64,000 nucleotides of DNA from assembly GCA_001664005.1 (NCBI GenBank), contig CP016093.1, positions 3,121,001-3,185,000 on the forward strand. The letters are read 5' to 3'. The stretch comes from Rhizobiales bacterium NRL2 (GTDB lineage Bacteria; Pseudomonadota; Alphaproteobacteria; Minwuiales; Minwuiaceae). This document shows positions 27,063 through 36,605 of the stretch, piece by piece. Below the pieces are notes generated by a model. It was not told where the DNA came from, did not search any database, and saw only the letters and a program-made list of their open reading frames with translations. How positions within the stretch are numbered: position 1 is the stretch's first letter; each line of letters begins with the position of its first letter. The position numbers and the translations under genes were made by a program.

Positions 27063-28880
27063 ATGGTCGCGACGCCACGACCCAAGGTGCCAGCGAGTTC
27101 TCCGACGTCCCGGCGTGGCTCGGCCCCATCGGACCTTCCACAGCGGACCCGACGTAGCGCAAATCAGCTCAAGAGCATCGTCGACAGTATGCCCGGCTTC
27201 ATTTTCCGCCGCGTGCAGGGGCCGGACGGATCGGTGACATACCCTTATGTCAGTCCGAATTTCCACGAATGGTGCGGGGTGGCCGCGAACAGCAAGGCTC
27301 GGCCCGCGACGTCCGTGCACGATTACATTCATCCCGATGATCGACAGCGCTACCTGGATGCCATGGCGCTGTCCGCGAACGAGATGACACCTGTCGAGAT
27401 CGATGTTCGTCTCGATACAGCGGAAAACGCCGTGAGATGGGTGCGTACAGTGTCGTATCCGCACGAGCTGCAAAACGGCGATATTCAGTGGGATGGCATA
27501 GCGCTCGACGTCACCAAGGCAAAGGCCCTGGAGACGCACCTGGCTCACCACGATCTGTTGACCGGACTGCCCAATCGCACTCTGTTCGTCGACTGGTTCG
27601 GCCATGTGCTCGAACGACCCAGGCACACCCAATCTCCGGCTATCGTCATCGCCCTGGAACTGGCCTCTCTCGCGGATATCCGGGAGAATTCCGGCTTCGA
27701 TGCCGGCGACGCCAGCATCTGCGAGACCTGTGCGCGGCTGCAAGGTTCCATACAGGGCGGCGACACGGTTGCGTATATCGGTGGCGGCGGCTTCCTGATG
27801 GTCCTGATGGGAAAGCGGAAGGAAAAGGACTTCACTGCGCCAATCCGCTCCATCATGCGACAATTCGAAAGGCGTTTCGAACTGGAAGGCCAGGACTATC
27901 CGCTGGACGTCCTGATGGGTATCAGCGTCGCACCCGCCGACGGAAACGATGCGGAGACACTCATCCGCAACGCGACGACCGCGCTCAACAAGGTCAAGGA
28001 TGCGCCCGAGCGCCCCTATCAGTTCTACGATGCGCAAATGACCGAGAGTGCGGTACAGCGGCTGGGTATCGAGTCCGACCTGCGCCGGGCGATCGACAGG
28101 AACGAACTCATCCTCTTCTTTCAACCGCAGTACAGTACGCAGACGCTGGAAATCGTCGGTATCGAGGCCCTGATCCGCTGGCAGCACCCCGAGCATGGGC
28201 TGATCCCGCCTGACGACTTTATTCCGATCGCGGAAGAGAGCGGCCTGATCGCGCCGATCGGAGAATTCGCCTTGCGGCAGGCCTGCACCCAGGTGCGCGA
28301 TTGGCAATGCCGCAACGTGTTGGATGTTCCGATAGCCGTCAATCTCTCGGCCTGGCAGCTCGTCGAGAAGGACCTCGGCGACCGCATTCTCGCCATCCTC
28401 GAAGAAACCGGCCTCGCGCCCGACTGCCTCAAACTGGAGTTGACGGAAAGCTCCATCCTTCGCGACGTCGAAACGGTCACGCGTACGATGGGACAATTGG
28501 CCGATGCCGGCGTGCGTTTCGCGGTGGACGATTTCGGCATCGAGCATTCCGCCCTCAGCCATCTGAGCCGGCTTCCTATCGAGACGCTCAAGATCGACTA
28601 CTCGTTCATTGCCCTGATGACGAGCGATCGGGTACATGCCGCTCTGGTTCAGGCCATCATCATGATGACACACGCCATGGGCATGGTCGCCGTTGCCGAG
28701 GGCATCGAGACTCCGGAGCAGTTCAGCTACCTGCGAGCCTATCAATGCGATGCGCTGCAAGGCTTTCTTTTGAGCAGACCGTTGCCGGCCGGGCAACTGG
28801 AGGCACTGATCAAACGCGAGAAGACGAAGCACGGCAGGGCATCCAGCGCTGCCGCAAGACTCCTGTCGGCGACTGCCTGA
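27063..28880 (+). CDS. PAS-GGDEF(degenerate)-EAL protein, probable c-di-GMP phosphodiesterase
   Basis: The 605-residue soluble protein has a PAS domain (about 35-152), a GGDEF domain (about 160-320) and an EAL domain (about 335-590). The GGDEF signature reads GGGGF (240-244), so cyclase activity is not expected; the domain may bind GTP allosterically. The EAL domain keeps EALIRW (368-373), the DDFG metal motif, Lys in ETLKIDYSF, the AEGIET Glu and QGFLLSRPLP, all consistent with hydrolysis of c-di-GMP to pGpG. No transmembrane segment is present. The ATG at 27063 follows GGAG. It stands alone between opgG and the DUF1330 gene. Confidence 0.9.
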   Translation: MVATPRPKVPASSPTSRRGSAPSDLPQRTRRSANQLKSIVDSMPGFIFRRVQGPDGSVTYPYVSPNFHEWCGVAANSKARPATSVHDYIHPDDRQRYLDAMALSANEMTPVEIDVRLDTAENAVRWVRTVSYPHELQNGDIQWDGIALDVTKAKALETHLAHHDLLTGLPNRTLFVDWFGHVLERPRHTQSPAIVIALELASLADIRENSGFDAGDASICETCARLQGSIQGGDTVAYIGGGGFLMVLMGKRKEKDFTAPIRSIMRQFERRFELEGQDYPLDVLMGISVAPADGNDAETLIRNATTALNKVKDAPERPYQFYDAQMTESAVQRLGIESDLRRAIDRNELILFFQPQYSTQTLEIVGIEALIRWQHPEHGLIPPDDFIPIAEESGLIAPIGEFALRQACTQVRDWQCRNVLDVPIAVNLSAWQLVEKDLGDRILAILEETGLAPDCLKLELTESSILRDVETVTRTMGQLADAGVRFAVDDFGIEHSALSHLSRLPIETLKIDYSFIALMTSDRVHAALVQAIIMMTHAMGMVAVAEGIETPEQFSYLRAYQCDALQGFLLSRPLPAGQLEALIKREKTKHGRASSAAARLLSATA

Positions 28881-29005
28881 AGGCATTCAGTGGATCGCGC
28901 TTGCGCCTGACTTGACCGCAGCGCCCAGCCGCGACGGCTTCACCTCCTGTCAGGCGGCGGCCGCCAGGCTCGGCCCGGCGCCGTCATCTCCACGCCAGGC
29001 GCAGA

Positions 29006-29407
29006 TCAGGTGCGGGGCAGAAGCTGGGTGGTTTCAATCAACCGGCTGTCGGCCAGAGCCGCTGCACGGATGGGTGAAATCGCCCGGTAGTCAGGGTCAT
29101 TCATCATCTCGACGAACTGCCGCCTGGTGGGATAGCGCACGAGCATGACCACGTCCCAGGCCTCATCGCCGATCACGGTCCGGCCGCTCCGCCCCATCCA
29201 GATCGGCTCGACGCCGAAACGCGGATTCAGCTTCATCAGGCGACGTCCGTAGACATCGAACGCCTCCCGGCCGCTGAGACCGTCCACGCCATGACCCGGT
29301 TCCGCTACATCGCGGTAGCGCAGCAGGTTGAGCATCACCACGGGCTCGTCCGGATCGCCACCTGACATGGCCTCCAGCGCCGCCGCATCGAAATCCACCA
29401 GTCCCAC
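29006..29407 (-). CDS. DUF1330 family protein
   Basis: This 133-residue protein has the DUF1330 dimeric alpha/beta-barrel pattern: PVVMLNLLRYRD near residue 22, a central MKLNPRFGVEPIWMG, and WDVVMLVRYPTRRQFVEMMNDPDYRA, the family's most conserved stretch. No enzymatic activity is established for the family. It is the last gene of the TRAP/ligase/monooxygenase operon, 141 bp after the monooxygenase, so it may act on a product of that pathway. The GTG at 29407 is one of two possible starts (the other is GTG 29398). Confidence 0.8.
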   Translation of the reverse strand: MGLVDFDAAALEAMSGGDPDEPVVMLNLLRYRDVAEPGHGVDGLSGREAFDVYGRRLMKLNPRFGVEPIWMGRSGRTVIGDEAWDVVMLVRYPTRRQFVEMMNDPDYRAISPIRAAALADSRLIETTQLLPRT

Positions 29408-29548
29408 GTGCCCGTCCCCCTAGTCGTTCCCCCTCGTCCGGAAACGACGATAGGAGGATAATTCGGGGCCACCAAGACAATGCGCGCCGCCGCTGCGCTG
29501 CCACCGCCCGTCGGAGCGGCCGCCGGCGCCCTGGCCTGACGGCGCCCC

Positions 29549-31468
29549 CTACCCCGCCTTCCGCTTTTCCGTTTCGTACTCGTTCAGCTTCGCCTCGCGC
29601 GTCATCTCGAACAGGTCGACATTGCGGTAGGGGAAGTTGACGGTCACGCGGCCCTTGTCGTTGCGGTAGTAGGTCTGCATTCCCGGATGGGTCCAGACCA
29701 TGTTCTCGTGGGCCTTCTCGACATGCGCGTTGTAGGCGTCGTGGACATCCTTGCGGATCTCGGCCGCGCCGATGTCCTTCTTCGTCATCTTGCGGATCAG
29801 ATCCATGATGTAGTTGATCTGCATCTCGATCACGAACAGCAGGCTGCCGCCATGGCCCGGCTGCGTGTTCGGCCCGTAGAGAATGAAGTAGTTGGGGAAG
29901 CCCGGGACGAGCGTGCCCATGTAGGCGCGCGCGTCGTCGTCGTCCCAGACCTCGCGCAGCGACTTCCCGTCCCGGCCCCGCGCTTCGTAGGTGTTGATGA
30001 AGCGCAGCACGTCGAAGCCGGTGGCGATGATCAGGACATCCGCCTCGCGGCGCTCGCCGTCCTCGGTCACCAGCGCATTGCCGTCGATCTTGCCGATCCG
30101 CTCGGTGACCAGTTCGACCTTCGGATTGCGCAGCATCCGGAACCAGCCATTGTCCATCAGCATGCGCTTGCCGAAGGGCGGATAGGGCGGCACGACCTTC
30201 TCCAGCAGGTCCTGGCGGTCACCCAGTTCGTCACGGATGTACTTGGTGAAGTACTTGCGGTGGCCGTCGTTGATGGCGTTGAGCGAGCGCTCCTGATCGG
30301 GCCAGGCCGGATCCTTCTGCAGCGCCGGGTGAACCCGGTCGTTGAACGTCCAGCCCAGGCGGCAGCGGTACCACGCCTGATAGAGCGGCACTTCGCGGAT
30401 CAGGAAGCGGAGCGCGTCCGGCACCGGCTTGCGGAAATGCGGGAACGGCGCCGCCCAGTGCAGGGACCGCTGGTAGATCGTCAGCGATCCGACGGTGTTC
30501 TGTATCTCCGGGCAGATCTGCATGGCGCTTGCGCCGTTGCCGATGATCGCCACCCGTTTGCCCTTCAGGTCGAGGTCGTCGGGCCAGCGCGAGGTATGGA
30601 AGGACGGCCCGTCGAAGTCGTCGATCCCGGGGATGTCGGGAAAGACCGGCGGGTTGAAGATACCGGCGGCGCTGACGACGATGTTGGCGTACTCGACCGC
30701 CTCGCGGCCCGAGGGATCGCGCGTGGTCACCTTCCACTGCTGGCGGTCCTCGATCCATTCGGTCGAGACGACTTCCGTCTGGAAACGGATGTGGTCCCGC
30801 AGTCCGAAATGATCGGCGACATGATTGAGATAGGCCTTCAGTTCGTCGCGGAGCGCGAAGAACTTCGACCAGTCCCACATGACGAAGGAGAAGGAATAGA
30901 GGTGGTTCGGCGTGTCGACGCCGGCGCCGGGATAGCGGTTCTCCAGCCAGACGCCGCCGACTTCCGCGTTGCGTTCGATCATCTCGAAGGGAATGCCGGC
31001 CGCCTTCAGGTGCACGCCCATGCACATGCCCGAGGCGCCCGCACCGATCACCAGCGCGCGGAAGCCTTCCGGCACCTCGATCGGCGCCTGTTCCACCGGC
31101 CGAAGGCCCAGCTGCGCCTTCGTCATCTCGCCATATTCCTCCGGCACCGGCTCGCCCATCGAGATCGACAGCATCTTCACCAGCAGTTCCGGGTCCGGAT
31201 CGGGCAGCGCCACCGGCTTGCCGGCCCGCCAGTCGAGAATCGCCTGGAGCGACGCCTCGCGGATCTCCCGCTGAACGTCCTCGGGCAAGCCGCCGCTATC
31301 GTTGTCGTCGAGGCCCTGCCCGCGCGACGGCCGGTAACGCGGCTCCAGCCAGCCGAGTTCGCCGGTGAGCTGCACCAGCACCATCAGCAGCGTCGGAATG
31401 TTGGCGACGGCGACCGCCTCCTCGAACAGACGGGCTTCGTCGGTGTTGCGTTCCATACTCGATGACAT
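29549..31468 (-). CDS. flavin-containing (Baeyer-Villiger type) monooxygenase
   Basis: The 639-residue protein has two Rossmann motifs, GAGASG (142-147) for FAD and IIGNGASAMQ (309-318) for NADPH. Between them is the Baeyer-Villiger fingerprint FxGxxxHxxxW, seen as FDGPSFHTSRW (285-295). Such enzymes insert oxygen next to a carbonyl, turning ketones into esters or lactones. A 130-residue extension precedes the FAD motif, as in larger-substrate members such as cyclopentadecanone or pentalenolactone-pathway enzymes. The start at ATG 31468 is backed by GGGAGAG; the open frame extends 54 codons further without a site. It follows the acyl-CoA ligase by 52 bp in the operon. Confidence 0.9.
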   Translation of the reverse strand: MSSSMERNTDEARLFEEAVAVANIPTLLMVLVQLTGELGWLEPRYRPSRGQGLDDNDSGGLPEDVQREIREASLQAILDWRAGKPVALPDPDPELLVKMLSISMGEPVPEEYGEMTKAQLGLRPVEQAPIEVPEGFRALVIGAGASGMCMGVHLKAAGIPFEMIERNAEVGGVWLENRYPGAGVDTPNHLYSFSFVMWDWSKFFALRDELKAYLNHVADHFGLRDHIRFQTEVVSTEWIEDRQQWKVTTRDPSGREAVEYANIVVSAAGIFNPPVFPDIPGIDDFDGPSFHTSRWPDDLDLKGKRVAIIGNGASAMQICPEIQNTVGSLTIYQRSLHWAAPFPHFRKPVPDALRFLIREVPLYQAWYRCRLGWTFNDRVHPALQKDPAWPDQERSLNAINDGHRKYFTKYIRDELGDRQDLLEKVVPPYPPFGKRMLMDNGWFRMLRNPKVELVTERIGKIDGNALVTEDGERREADVLIIATGFDVLRFINTYEARGRDGKSLREVWDDDDARAYMGTLVPGFPNYFILYGPNTQPGHGGSLLFVIEMQINYIMDLIRKMTKKDIGAAEIRKDVHDAYNAHVEKAHENMVWTHPGMQTYYRNDKGRVTVNFPYRNVDLFEMTREAKLNEYETEKRKAG

Positions 31469-31520
31469 GATCAATCTCTCCCAGATGTGCGGGCTTGAAT
31501 CCGAAGGGCGCGGCGCGGCC

Positions 31521-33185
31521 CTAGGCCGAACTGCGGGCCGTCCCGCCTGAATTCGCGTCGCCGCGCGCGAAGCGGTGTCCGCGTACGCGCATTCCGGCCG
31601 CTTCCCTGTCGAAGGTGTCCGTGGTGACACCCTGTTCGCGCAGCACGACCTTGCGCACCTTCATGGTCGGGGTGCGCGGCAGTTCGTCGACGATGCGGAC
31701 ATAGCGGGGCACCATGAAATGGGCCATGCGCGGCACGAGGAACTTCACCAGCTCGGCTGGCTCGAGTTTGCGGCCCGCGGCCGGAATCACGACCACCATG
31801 ACTTCGTCCTCGCCATGCTCCGAGGGCACGGCGATCGCGGCGGCCTCCTGCACGTCCGGGTGGGCCGCGACTTCCGTCTCCACCTCGTACGAGGAGATGT
31901 TCTCGCCCCGGCGGCGGATCGCGTCCTTCTTGCGGTCGACGTAGAAGTAGTCGCCGTCGGCGTCGCGCATCACCGCGTCGCCGGAGTGGAACCACCCGTT
32001 CGTCCAGGCCTTCGCTGTCGCGTCCGGGTTCTTGTGGTAGCCGGAATTCAGCGCCCAGGGCTCGTCGTCACGAATTATCATCTCGCCGACCGCGCCGGCG
32101 GGGAGTTCGTTGTCGTGATCGTCGACGATGCGGACCTCGGCCCCTTCGCGGAGACGCCCGCAGGTGCCGGCCTTCTCGGGATTGCGCCGGGAGATCAGCG
32201 GCACGCTGATCTCCGACATGTTGAATGTGGTGTACCAATCGACGCCGACCCGCCGGGCGAAAGCGATCGCCTCGGTCGTAAGCGGCGCCACAAGCATCGA
32301 TTTGAGCGGCGTCGCGCGTTCGTCCTCGGTTTCGGGCAACTTGGCCAGAAGGGACGCCATCGACCCCATCATCAGCGTGTAGGTCACGCCCAGCCGGCGG
32401 ATCATCGGCCAGAATTCCTCCGTCCGGAAGGAATCGACGACGGCCAGGGAGCCACCGGTCTGCAGGGCGCGCGTCGTCAGCGACGTTCCCGAAATGTGGA
32501 ACATCGGCAGGTTGAGCAGAATGCGGTCCGAACCGTCGAGCCAGTAGTAGAGCACGGCCGACGTGATCGCGAGTTGCTTGCCGGACGACAGCACACCCTT
32601 CGACGGCCCCGTGGTCCCGGACGTGAATATCAGGCACTGGGTGTCCCAGACCTCGATCGGGCGATCGAGCGGCGGCGGCGCTTCGCCGGCGGACGGTTCC
32701 TCGCCGGGGGTCAGCGCATCGCTCCCCAGGACATTCAGTCCCGGCACGTCCCGGGCCGGCCCGCCCATGGTGACGACGGTCTGCAGTTCATGCGGTTTCA
32801 CTTCGCCGAGGCGGTCGAGCAGGTCGGCGTGGACGACCGCGACCTTCGCGTCCGACAGCCACACCACGTGTTCCAGCAGGCCGCCGCGGTAGGCCGTATT
32901 GAACGGGACGTAGACGGCGCCGAGATAGCTGACGCCCAGAAAGGTGCGCAGGGCATCGGCCCCCGTCGGCTGCCAGGAGACGACGTGATCGCCCTGCCCC
33001 ACCCCCAGCGCGGCAAGCCCGCGGGCGACGTGCACGGCCTTCGCCCTCAGATCCGCATAGGTCCAGGCGCTGCCATCATCGAAGACGGCGAACACCCTGT
33101 CAGGATGTTCCGCCGCGCGGCGGTCGATCAGTTCCCGGAAGACGATGTCCTCACGGGCCTTCGGATATGGAATTTCCAGCTTCAA
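31521..33185 (-). CDS. AMP-dependent acyl-CoA synthetase/ligase, CaiC-like
   Basis: The 554-residue ANL-superfamily enzyme has the motif IFTSGTTGPSKGV, the core motif YTTFNMSEIS, the hinge segment GWFHSGDAV with the following DRKKDAIRRRGENIS, and the C-terminal TPTMKVRK lysine region. It resembles crotonobetaine/carnitine-CoA ligases and cyclic-acid CoA ligases more than the two ligases in region A. Its position between the TRAP binding-protein gene and the monooxygenase suggests it activates the imported acid. The start is TTG 33185 with GGGAG upstream. Confidence 0.9.
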   Translation of the reverse strand: MKLEIPYPKAREDIVFRELIDRRAAEHPDRVFAVFDDGSAWTYADLRAKAVHVARGLAALGVGQGDHVVSWQPTGADALRTFLGVSYLGAVYVPFNTAYRGGLLEHVVWLSDAKVAVVHADLLDRLGEVKPHELQTVVTMGGPARDVPGLNVLGSDALTPGEEPSAGEAPPPLDRPIEVWDTQCLIFTSGTTGPSKGVLSSGKQLAITSAVLYYWLDGSDRILLNLPMFHISGTSLTTRALQTGGSLAVVDSFRTEEFWPMIRRLGVTYTLMMGSMASLLAKLPETEDERATPLKSMLVAPLTTEAIAFARRVGVDWYTTFNMSEISVPLISRRNPEKAGTCGRLREGAEVRIVDDHDNELPAGAVGEMIIRDDEPWALNSGYHKNPDATAKAWTNGWFHSGDAVMRDADGDYFYVDRKKDAIRRRGENISSYEVETEVAAHPDVQEAAAIAVPSEHGEDEVMVVVIPAAGRKLEPAELVKFLVPRMAHFMVPRYVRIVDELPRTPTMKVRKVVLREQGVTTDTFDREAAGMRVRGHRFARGDANSGGTARSSA

Positions 33186-33267
33186 CGGGATCTCCCATTC
33201 AGTGCTGCGCTACAGGAGGCTTCCGGGCCGCCCCCGAGACTGACTCGGGCGCGGCCCGGACCGTTCC

Positions 33268-34389
33268 TCAGAGTCCGTAGGTCTTCGGATCGATCTTGCT
33301 CCAGACTTCGGTCCAGAGCAGTTCGCCGAACGCCTGCGGGTCCGTGCGGTCGATGTCGGCCGTGAGCTTCTTCCACTTCTCGATCAGAGCGAGATAGCGG
33401 TCCGCCTTGGCCTGGGCGTTCTCGAGCCCGGTCGTCCGCTCCGCTTCCTCAAGACCGAGTTTCACGTCGGTCGCGATATAGGCCTCGGATGCCTTCTTCA
33501 GTTCCTCGGAAGGCTCGACGAGTTCGATGCCACGCTCCTTCGCGACTTCCCTGGCTTTGTCCTCGTCGCGGACATAGCCGGTGACGATGGTCGCCACGCC
33601 ATAGGGCGCCACCCGCAGGATGGCGGCGCGCTGATCGTCGGTCAGGTCCGCCCACTGGGGCGCGCCGAAGCTGAAGGGCGAGTTGCCGTTGAAGACGCCC
33701 ACCGGCAGCATGTTCACGTGGGTGTTCACCTCGGCGAGGTTGAGGTTGAAGAACTCTGCCAGCGCAGCAAGCGTCACGTCGATGGTCCCCGTGGAGATCG
33801 CCTCGAACGCCTCGGTGCCCGAGATGGCCACGCGCACCGCGCCGAAATGCTCGGCCCAGCGGCCCTGCGCCGCGGTCGCGGTCCGGACTTTGGTGCCCCT
33901 CAGTTCGTCCAGCGTCCTGTAGGCCTTGCGGCCCTGGCCGTAATAGGGCGTCGCCGAGTAGGAACCGAGATAGACGTGCCCGTGGCGGGCATGCTCGGCG
34001 AGGCACGGCTCACAGGTGGTGATGTACTCGTGGATCGCGCCGGTCATCGCCAGCGCATCGTCGCCGACGATCGCCATGTTGGCGGCCAGATTGAATTCAG
34101 GAAACTCCGCCGGGAAATAGGGCGGAAGCAGGAAGCCGACATCGCCGACGCCGTCCGGCAGGCCGGACAGCATCTGCAGCGGGGTCAGCAACACGCCGCC
34201 GTGGAGTACCTGCACGGTGACCTCGCCGTTGGTTTCCTTCTCGACCTGTTCGGCAAAGTAGTTGTAGCCGTCGGCCCCTGCGCCCTGGGGCGCCAGGATG
34301 CTGGACACCTTCAGTTCTGTCGCGACCGACGTTCCGGCGAACAGGCCGGCCGCCAGCGCGGTTGAGGCGATCATACGTCCGAGTTTCAT
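33268..34389 (-). CDS. dctP: TRAP transporter substrate-binding protein DctP
   Basis: The 373-residue protein begins with a Sec signal peptide (MKLGRMIASTALAAGLFAGT, cleavage near residue 23). The DctP-family core follows, including the segment at about residue 160-180 with RGTKVRTATAAQGRWAEH, where the family's substrate-contact Arg lies. It delivers a carboxylate ligand to DctQM in a sodium-coupled uptake system. GGGAGAAACG precedes the ATG. It is third in the operon, after the permease genes, an unusual order. Confidence 0.9.
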   Translation of the reverse strand: MKLGRMIASTALAAGLFAGTSVATELKVSSILAPQGAGADGYNYFAEQVEKETNGEVTVQVLHGGVLLTPLQMLSGLPDGVGDVGFLLPPYFPAEFPEFNLAANMAIVGDDALAMTGAIHEYITTCEPCLAEHARHGHVYLGSYSATPYYGQGRKAYRTLDELRGTKVRTATAAQGRWAEHFGAVRVAISGTEAFEAISTGTIDVTLAALAEFFNLNLAEVNTHVNMLPVGVFNGNSPFSFGAPQWADLTDDQRAAILRVAPYGVATIVTGYVRDEDKAREVAKERGIELVEPSEELKKASEAYIATDVKLGLEEAERTTGLENAQAKADRYLALIEKWKKLTADIDRTDPQAFGELLWTEVWSKIDPKTYGL

Positions 34390-34447
34390 TGACGTTTCTC
34401 CCAGTGTTTGAGCGGTTGTGTGTTTCGTCCGATCATTCGGCTTCGCG

Positions 34448-35752
34448 TTATTCGATGAGGCTTGGCAGGAAGAGGACGATCTCCGGGAAGGCCATCAGCA
34501 GGCCCACCACGATGAGATCGGCGAGCAGGAACCAGAGAACGCCCTGAAAGATGCGTGTCGTCGTCGTCAGTTCGCCGACAACGCCCTTGATGACGAACAC
34601 GTTCAGGCCGACGGGCGGCGTGATCATGCCGATCTCCAGGAACTTGGTCAGGACGACGCCGAACCAGACGAGGCTCAGTCCGGTCGAATCCATGACCGGC
34701 AGCAGGATCGGGATGGTCAGCAGCATGGCCCCGATCGGCTCCAGGAACATGCCGAGCACCAGGTACATCAGCGCGATTCCGAGCATCAGCATGAGGGGAT
34801 CGGCGCCGAGCGAGATCACGTAGGCGGACAGGAACTTCGACGCGCCCGAGAGTGTGAGAAAGCGCGTGAGCAGGCTGGCGCCGATGGCGATGACGAAGAT
34901 GGCGGCCGTGGTCAGAGCCGTCTCCCTCAGCGCGTCGCGGAAGGCGGTCCAGGTCAGCGTCCGCTTGAAGGTGGCGATGATCATCGAGAGCAGCGCGCCC
35001 GCCGCCCCGGCCTCGGTCGGCGTGAAGATGCCGCTGAACAGGCCGCCGAACACCCCGGCGATCAGCAGCAGGACCGGCCAGACCTCGCCCAGCGCCCTGA
35101 TACGCTCTTCCAGGCTGACACGTTCCTCCACCGACGGCGCCATCTCCGGCTTCAGCAGGGCGACTGTGACGACCACTGCGACATAGCCGACCGCCGTAAG
35201 CAGGCCCGCCGCGATGCCGCCCAGGAACAGCTCGGTGATCGGCACCTGCGCAAAGATGCCGTAGATGATCATGATGATCGAAGGCGGAATGAGCGCGCCG
35301 ATCGTGCCGGCGGCGGCGACAGTGCCCGTGGCCAGCCGGCTGTCGTAGCCGTAGCGCATCATCTCCGGCACGGCGATCTTGCCCATCGCCGCCGCGCACG
35401 CCACGGACGATCCCGTCACTGCCGCGAATCCGGCCGAGCCGAAGATGGAGGCGATGGCCAGCCCGCCGGGCAGCACCGACAGCCACTTTCGGGCGGCGTC
35501 GAACAGGCCGGTGGTCAGACCCGCCTGGTAGCAGAAGAATCCCATCAGCAGGAACATCGGCACCGATGTCAGCGCCCAGCTGGAGGCGAAGTCGTAGGGG
35601 ATCGCCGTGAGGATTCCCCAGGCCGGCCGCGGGCCCAGGAGCATCCAGATGCCGCCGAAGGATACGGTGATCAGGGAAATGCCGATCGGCACCCTGAGCA
35701 GGATCAGTACGAGCAGGACGGCGATCCCGCCCAGGCCGATTTCGGTACCCAT
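34448..35752 (-). CDS. dctM: TRAP transporter large permease DctM
   Basis: The 434-residue protein is a DctM-type large permease with about 12 hydrophobic segments. It carries the family landmarks GNxxSGxxAxxxA-like GSSVACAAAMGKIAVPEM and PPSIIMIIYG in the first half and PPVGLNVFVIKG near the C-terminus. It forms the elevator-type transport unit with DctQ. It begins 12 bp after the dctQ stop. Confidence 0.92.
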   Translation of the reverse strand: MGTEIGLGGIAVLLVLILLRVPIGISLITVSFGGIWMLLGPRPAWGILTAIPYDFASSWALTSVPMFLLMGFFCYQAGLTTGLFDAARKWLSVLPGGLAIASIFGSAGFAAVTGSSVACAAAMGKIAVPEMMRYGYDSRLATGTVAAAGTIGALIPPSIIMIIYGIFAQVPITELFLGGIAAGLLTAVGYVAVVVTVALLKPEMAPSVEERVSLEERIRALGEVWPVLLLIAGVFGGLFSGIFTPTEAGAAGALLSMIIATFKRTLTWTAFRDALRETALTTAAIFVIAIGASLLTRFLTLSGASKFLSAYVISLGADPLMLMLGIALMYLVLGMFLEPIGAMLLTIPILLPVMDSTGLSLVWFGVVLTKFLEIGMITPPVGLNVFVIKGVVGELTTTTRIFQGVLWFLLADLIVVGLLMAFPEIVLFLPSLIE

Positions 35753-35764
35753 GCGCGCGGCCGC

Positions 35765-36319
35765 CTAGCTGCGCTTCGCGCCGGCGGATTCCGCCGGCCC
35801 GTCGCCCGTTTCCAGGCCCAGATGGTCGGGCTTCCGGAACAGGGTGATCGCAATCTTGTAGAGGAGCACGAGCGCGATCGCCGCGAAGCCGACCGGCAGC
35901 ACATAGTACGAAGGCCAGGTCATGAACTGGTAGCCGAAGTCCAGTTCGAAGGCGCCGATCCGGGTCTTCTTCAGCGCGTCCAGCAGGGTCTGATAGGCCA
36001 GCGTCGCGAAGACCGCGGTCGCCAGCAGCCAGGCGAAGACCTCCAGCGCCTTCTGCACGCGGCGCGGCATCACCTGGGTCAGGACCTCGACGCTGATGTG
36101 GTTTCCCCGCCGTTCGGCCATCGCCAGCGGCAGGAAGACCACGGCCGGGAGATAGTACTTGGAAACGAGAGTCAGCGTACCCGGCACCGAGATGCCGAAG
36201 ACGTAGCGCATCATCACCTCGAAGGCGATGTGCAGCATCATCAACGCCACAAGCGCGTCCGCCACGATGGCGAGACCGGATGTCAGATAGCGCAGCCAAT
36301 GTCCCAGCTGCCGCGTCAT
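35765..36319 (-). CDS. dctQ: TRAP transporter small permease DctQ
   Basis: The small permease has four hydrophobic segments and the DctQ motif around AMAERRGNHISVEVLTQVMP. I choose ATG 36319 (184 residues), the usual family length. The open frame runs to 36448, but that position overlaps a good -35 box, so the longest start cannot be used. A GTG at 36373 is a less likely alternative. It is first in the six-gene minus-strand operon. Confidence 0.85.
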   Translation of the reverse strand: MTRQLGHWLRYLTSGLAIVADALVALMMLHIAFEVMMRYVFGISVPGTLTLVSKYYLPAVVFLPLAMAERRGNHISVEVLTQVMPRRVQKALEVFAWLLATAVFATLAYQTLLDALKKTRIGAFELDFGYQFMTWPSYYVLPVGFAAIALVLLYKIAITLFRKPDHLGLETGDGPAESAGAKRS

Positions 36320-36419
36320 CTTCCGGACCCGCCTGCCGTGACACCGCAGACATGCGCCGGGCCTCTCCTCCACCGTCTCGCTGACATCGCATCCTCCCCG
36401 TAACGACCGCAGCAACGTC

Positions 36420-36448
36420 ATCATAGGTATGCGCGCCAAAATATCCAA
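36420..36448 (-). promoter_or_regulatory. sigma-70-like promoter of the dctQMP operon
   Basis: On the minus strand TTGGAT (36443-36448) and TATGAT (36420-36425) are separated by exactly 17 bp, about 100 bp upstream of the dctQ start. Each hexamer matches consensus at four or five positions. Confidence 0.6.
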
Positions 36449-36456
36449 TGATTTAA

Positions 36457-36466
36457 TCTTATAAGA
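36457..36466. promoter_or_regulatory. palindrome TCTTATAAGA, candidate GntR operator
   Basis: This perfect 10-bp palindrome sits nine bases upstream of the -35 box of the dctQ promoter, in the gap between the operon and the divergent GntR/FCD gene. It is the best operator candidate for that regulator. Confidence 0.45.
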
Positions 36467-36605
36467 ATTTTAGAGTGAGACCTCGCAGCGGGCCCTCGCC
36501 GTCTTTACGTTCGCGGAACCACGCGGTAATGGGCGGCAGCCCGACATCGCCGGAAGCTGGCGCAATGGCGCGAAACAGGTTGGAAGCGGGCCGAAGAGAG
36601 GCGTC

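Noticed and set aside
34418-36403. A 661-codon plus-strand frame opposite dctM and dctQ
   Set aside because: It is a shadow of the GC-rich permease genes. Its charged, Gln/His-rich composition has no resemblance to a protein family.
36319-36448. N-terminal extension of dctQ with a CLRCH motif resembling a heme-binding CxxCH site
   Set aside because: The extension overlaps the promoter, is not part of DctQ proteins, and the motif would not be translated from the preferred start.
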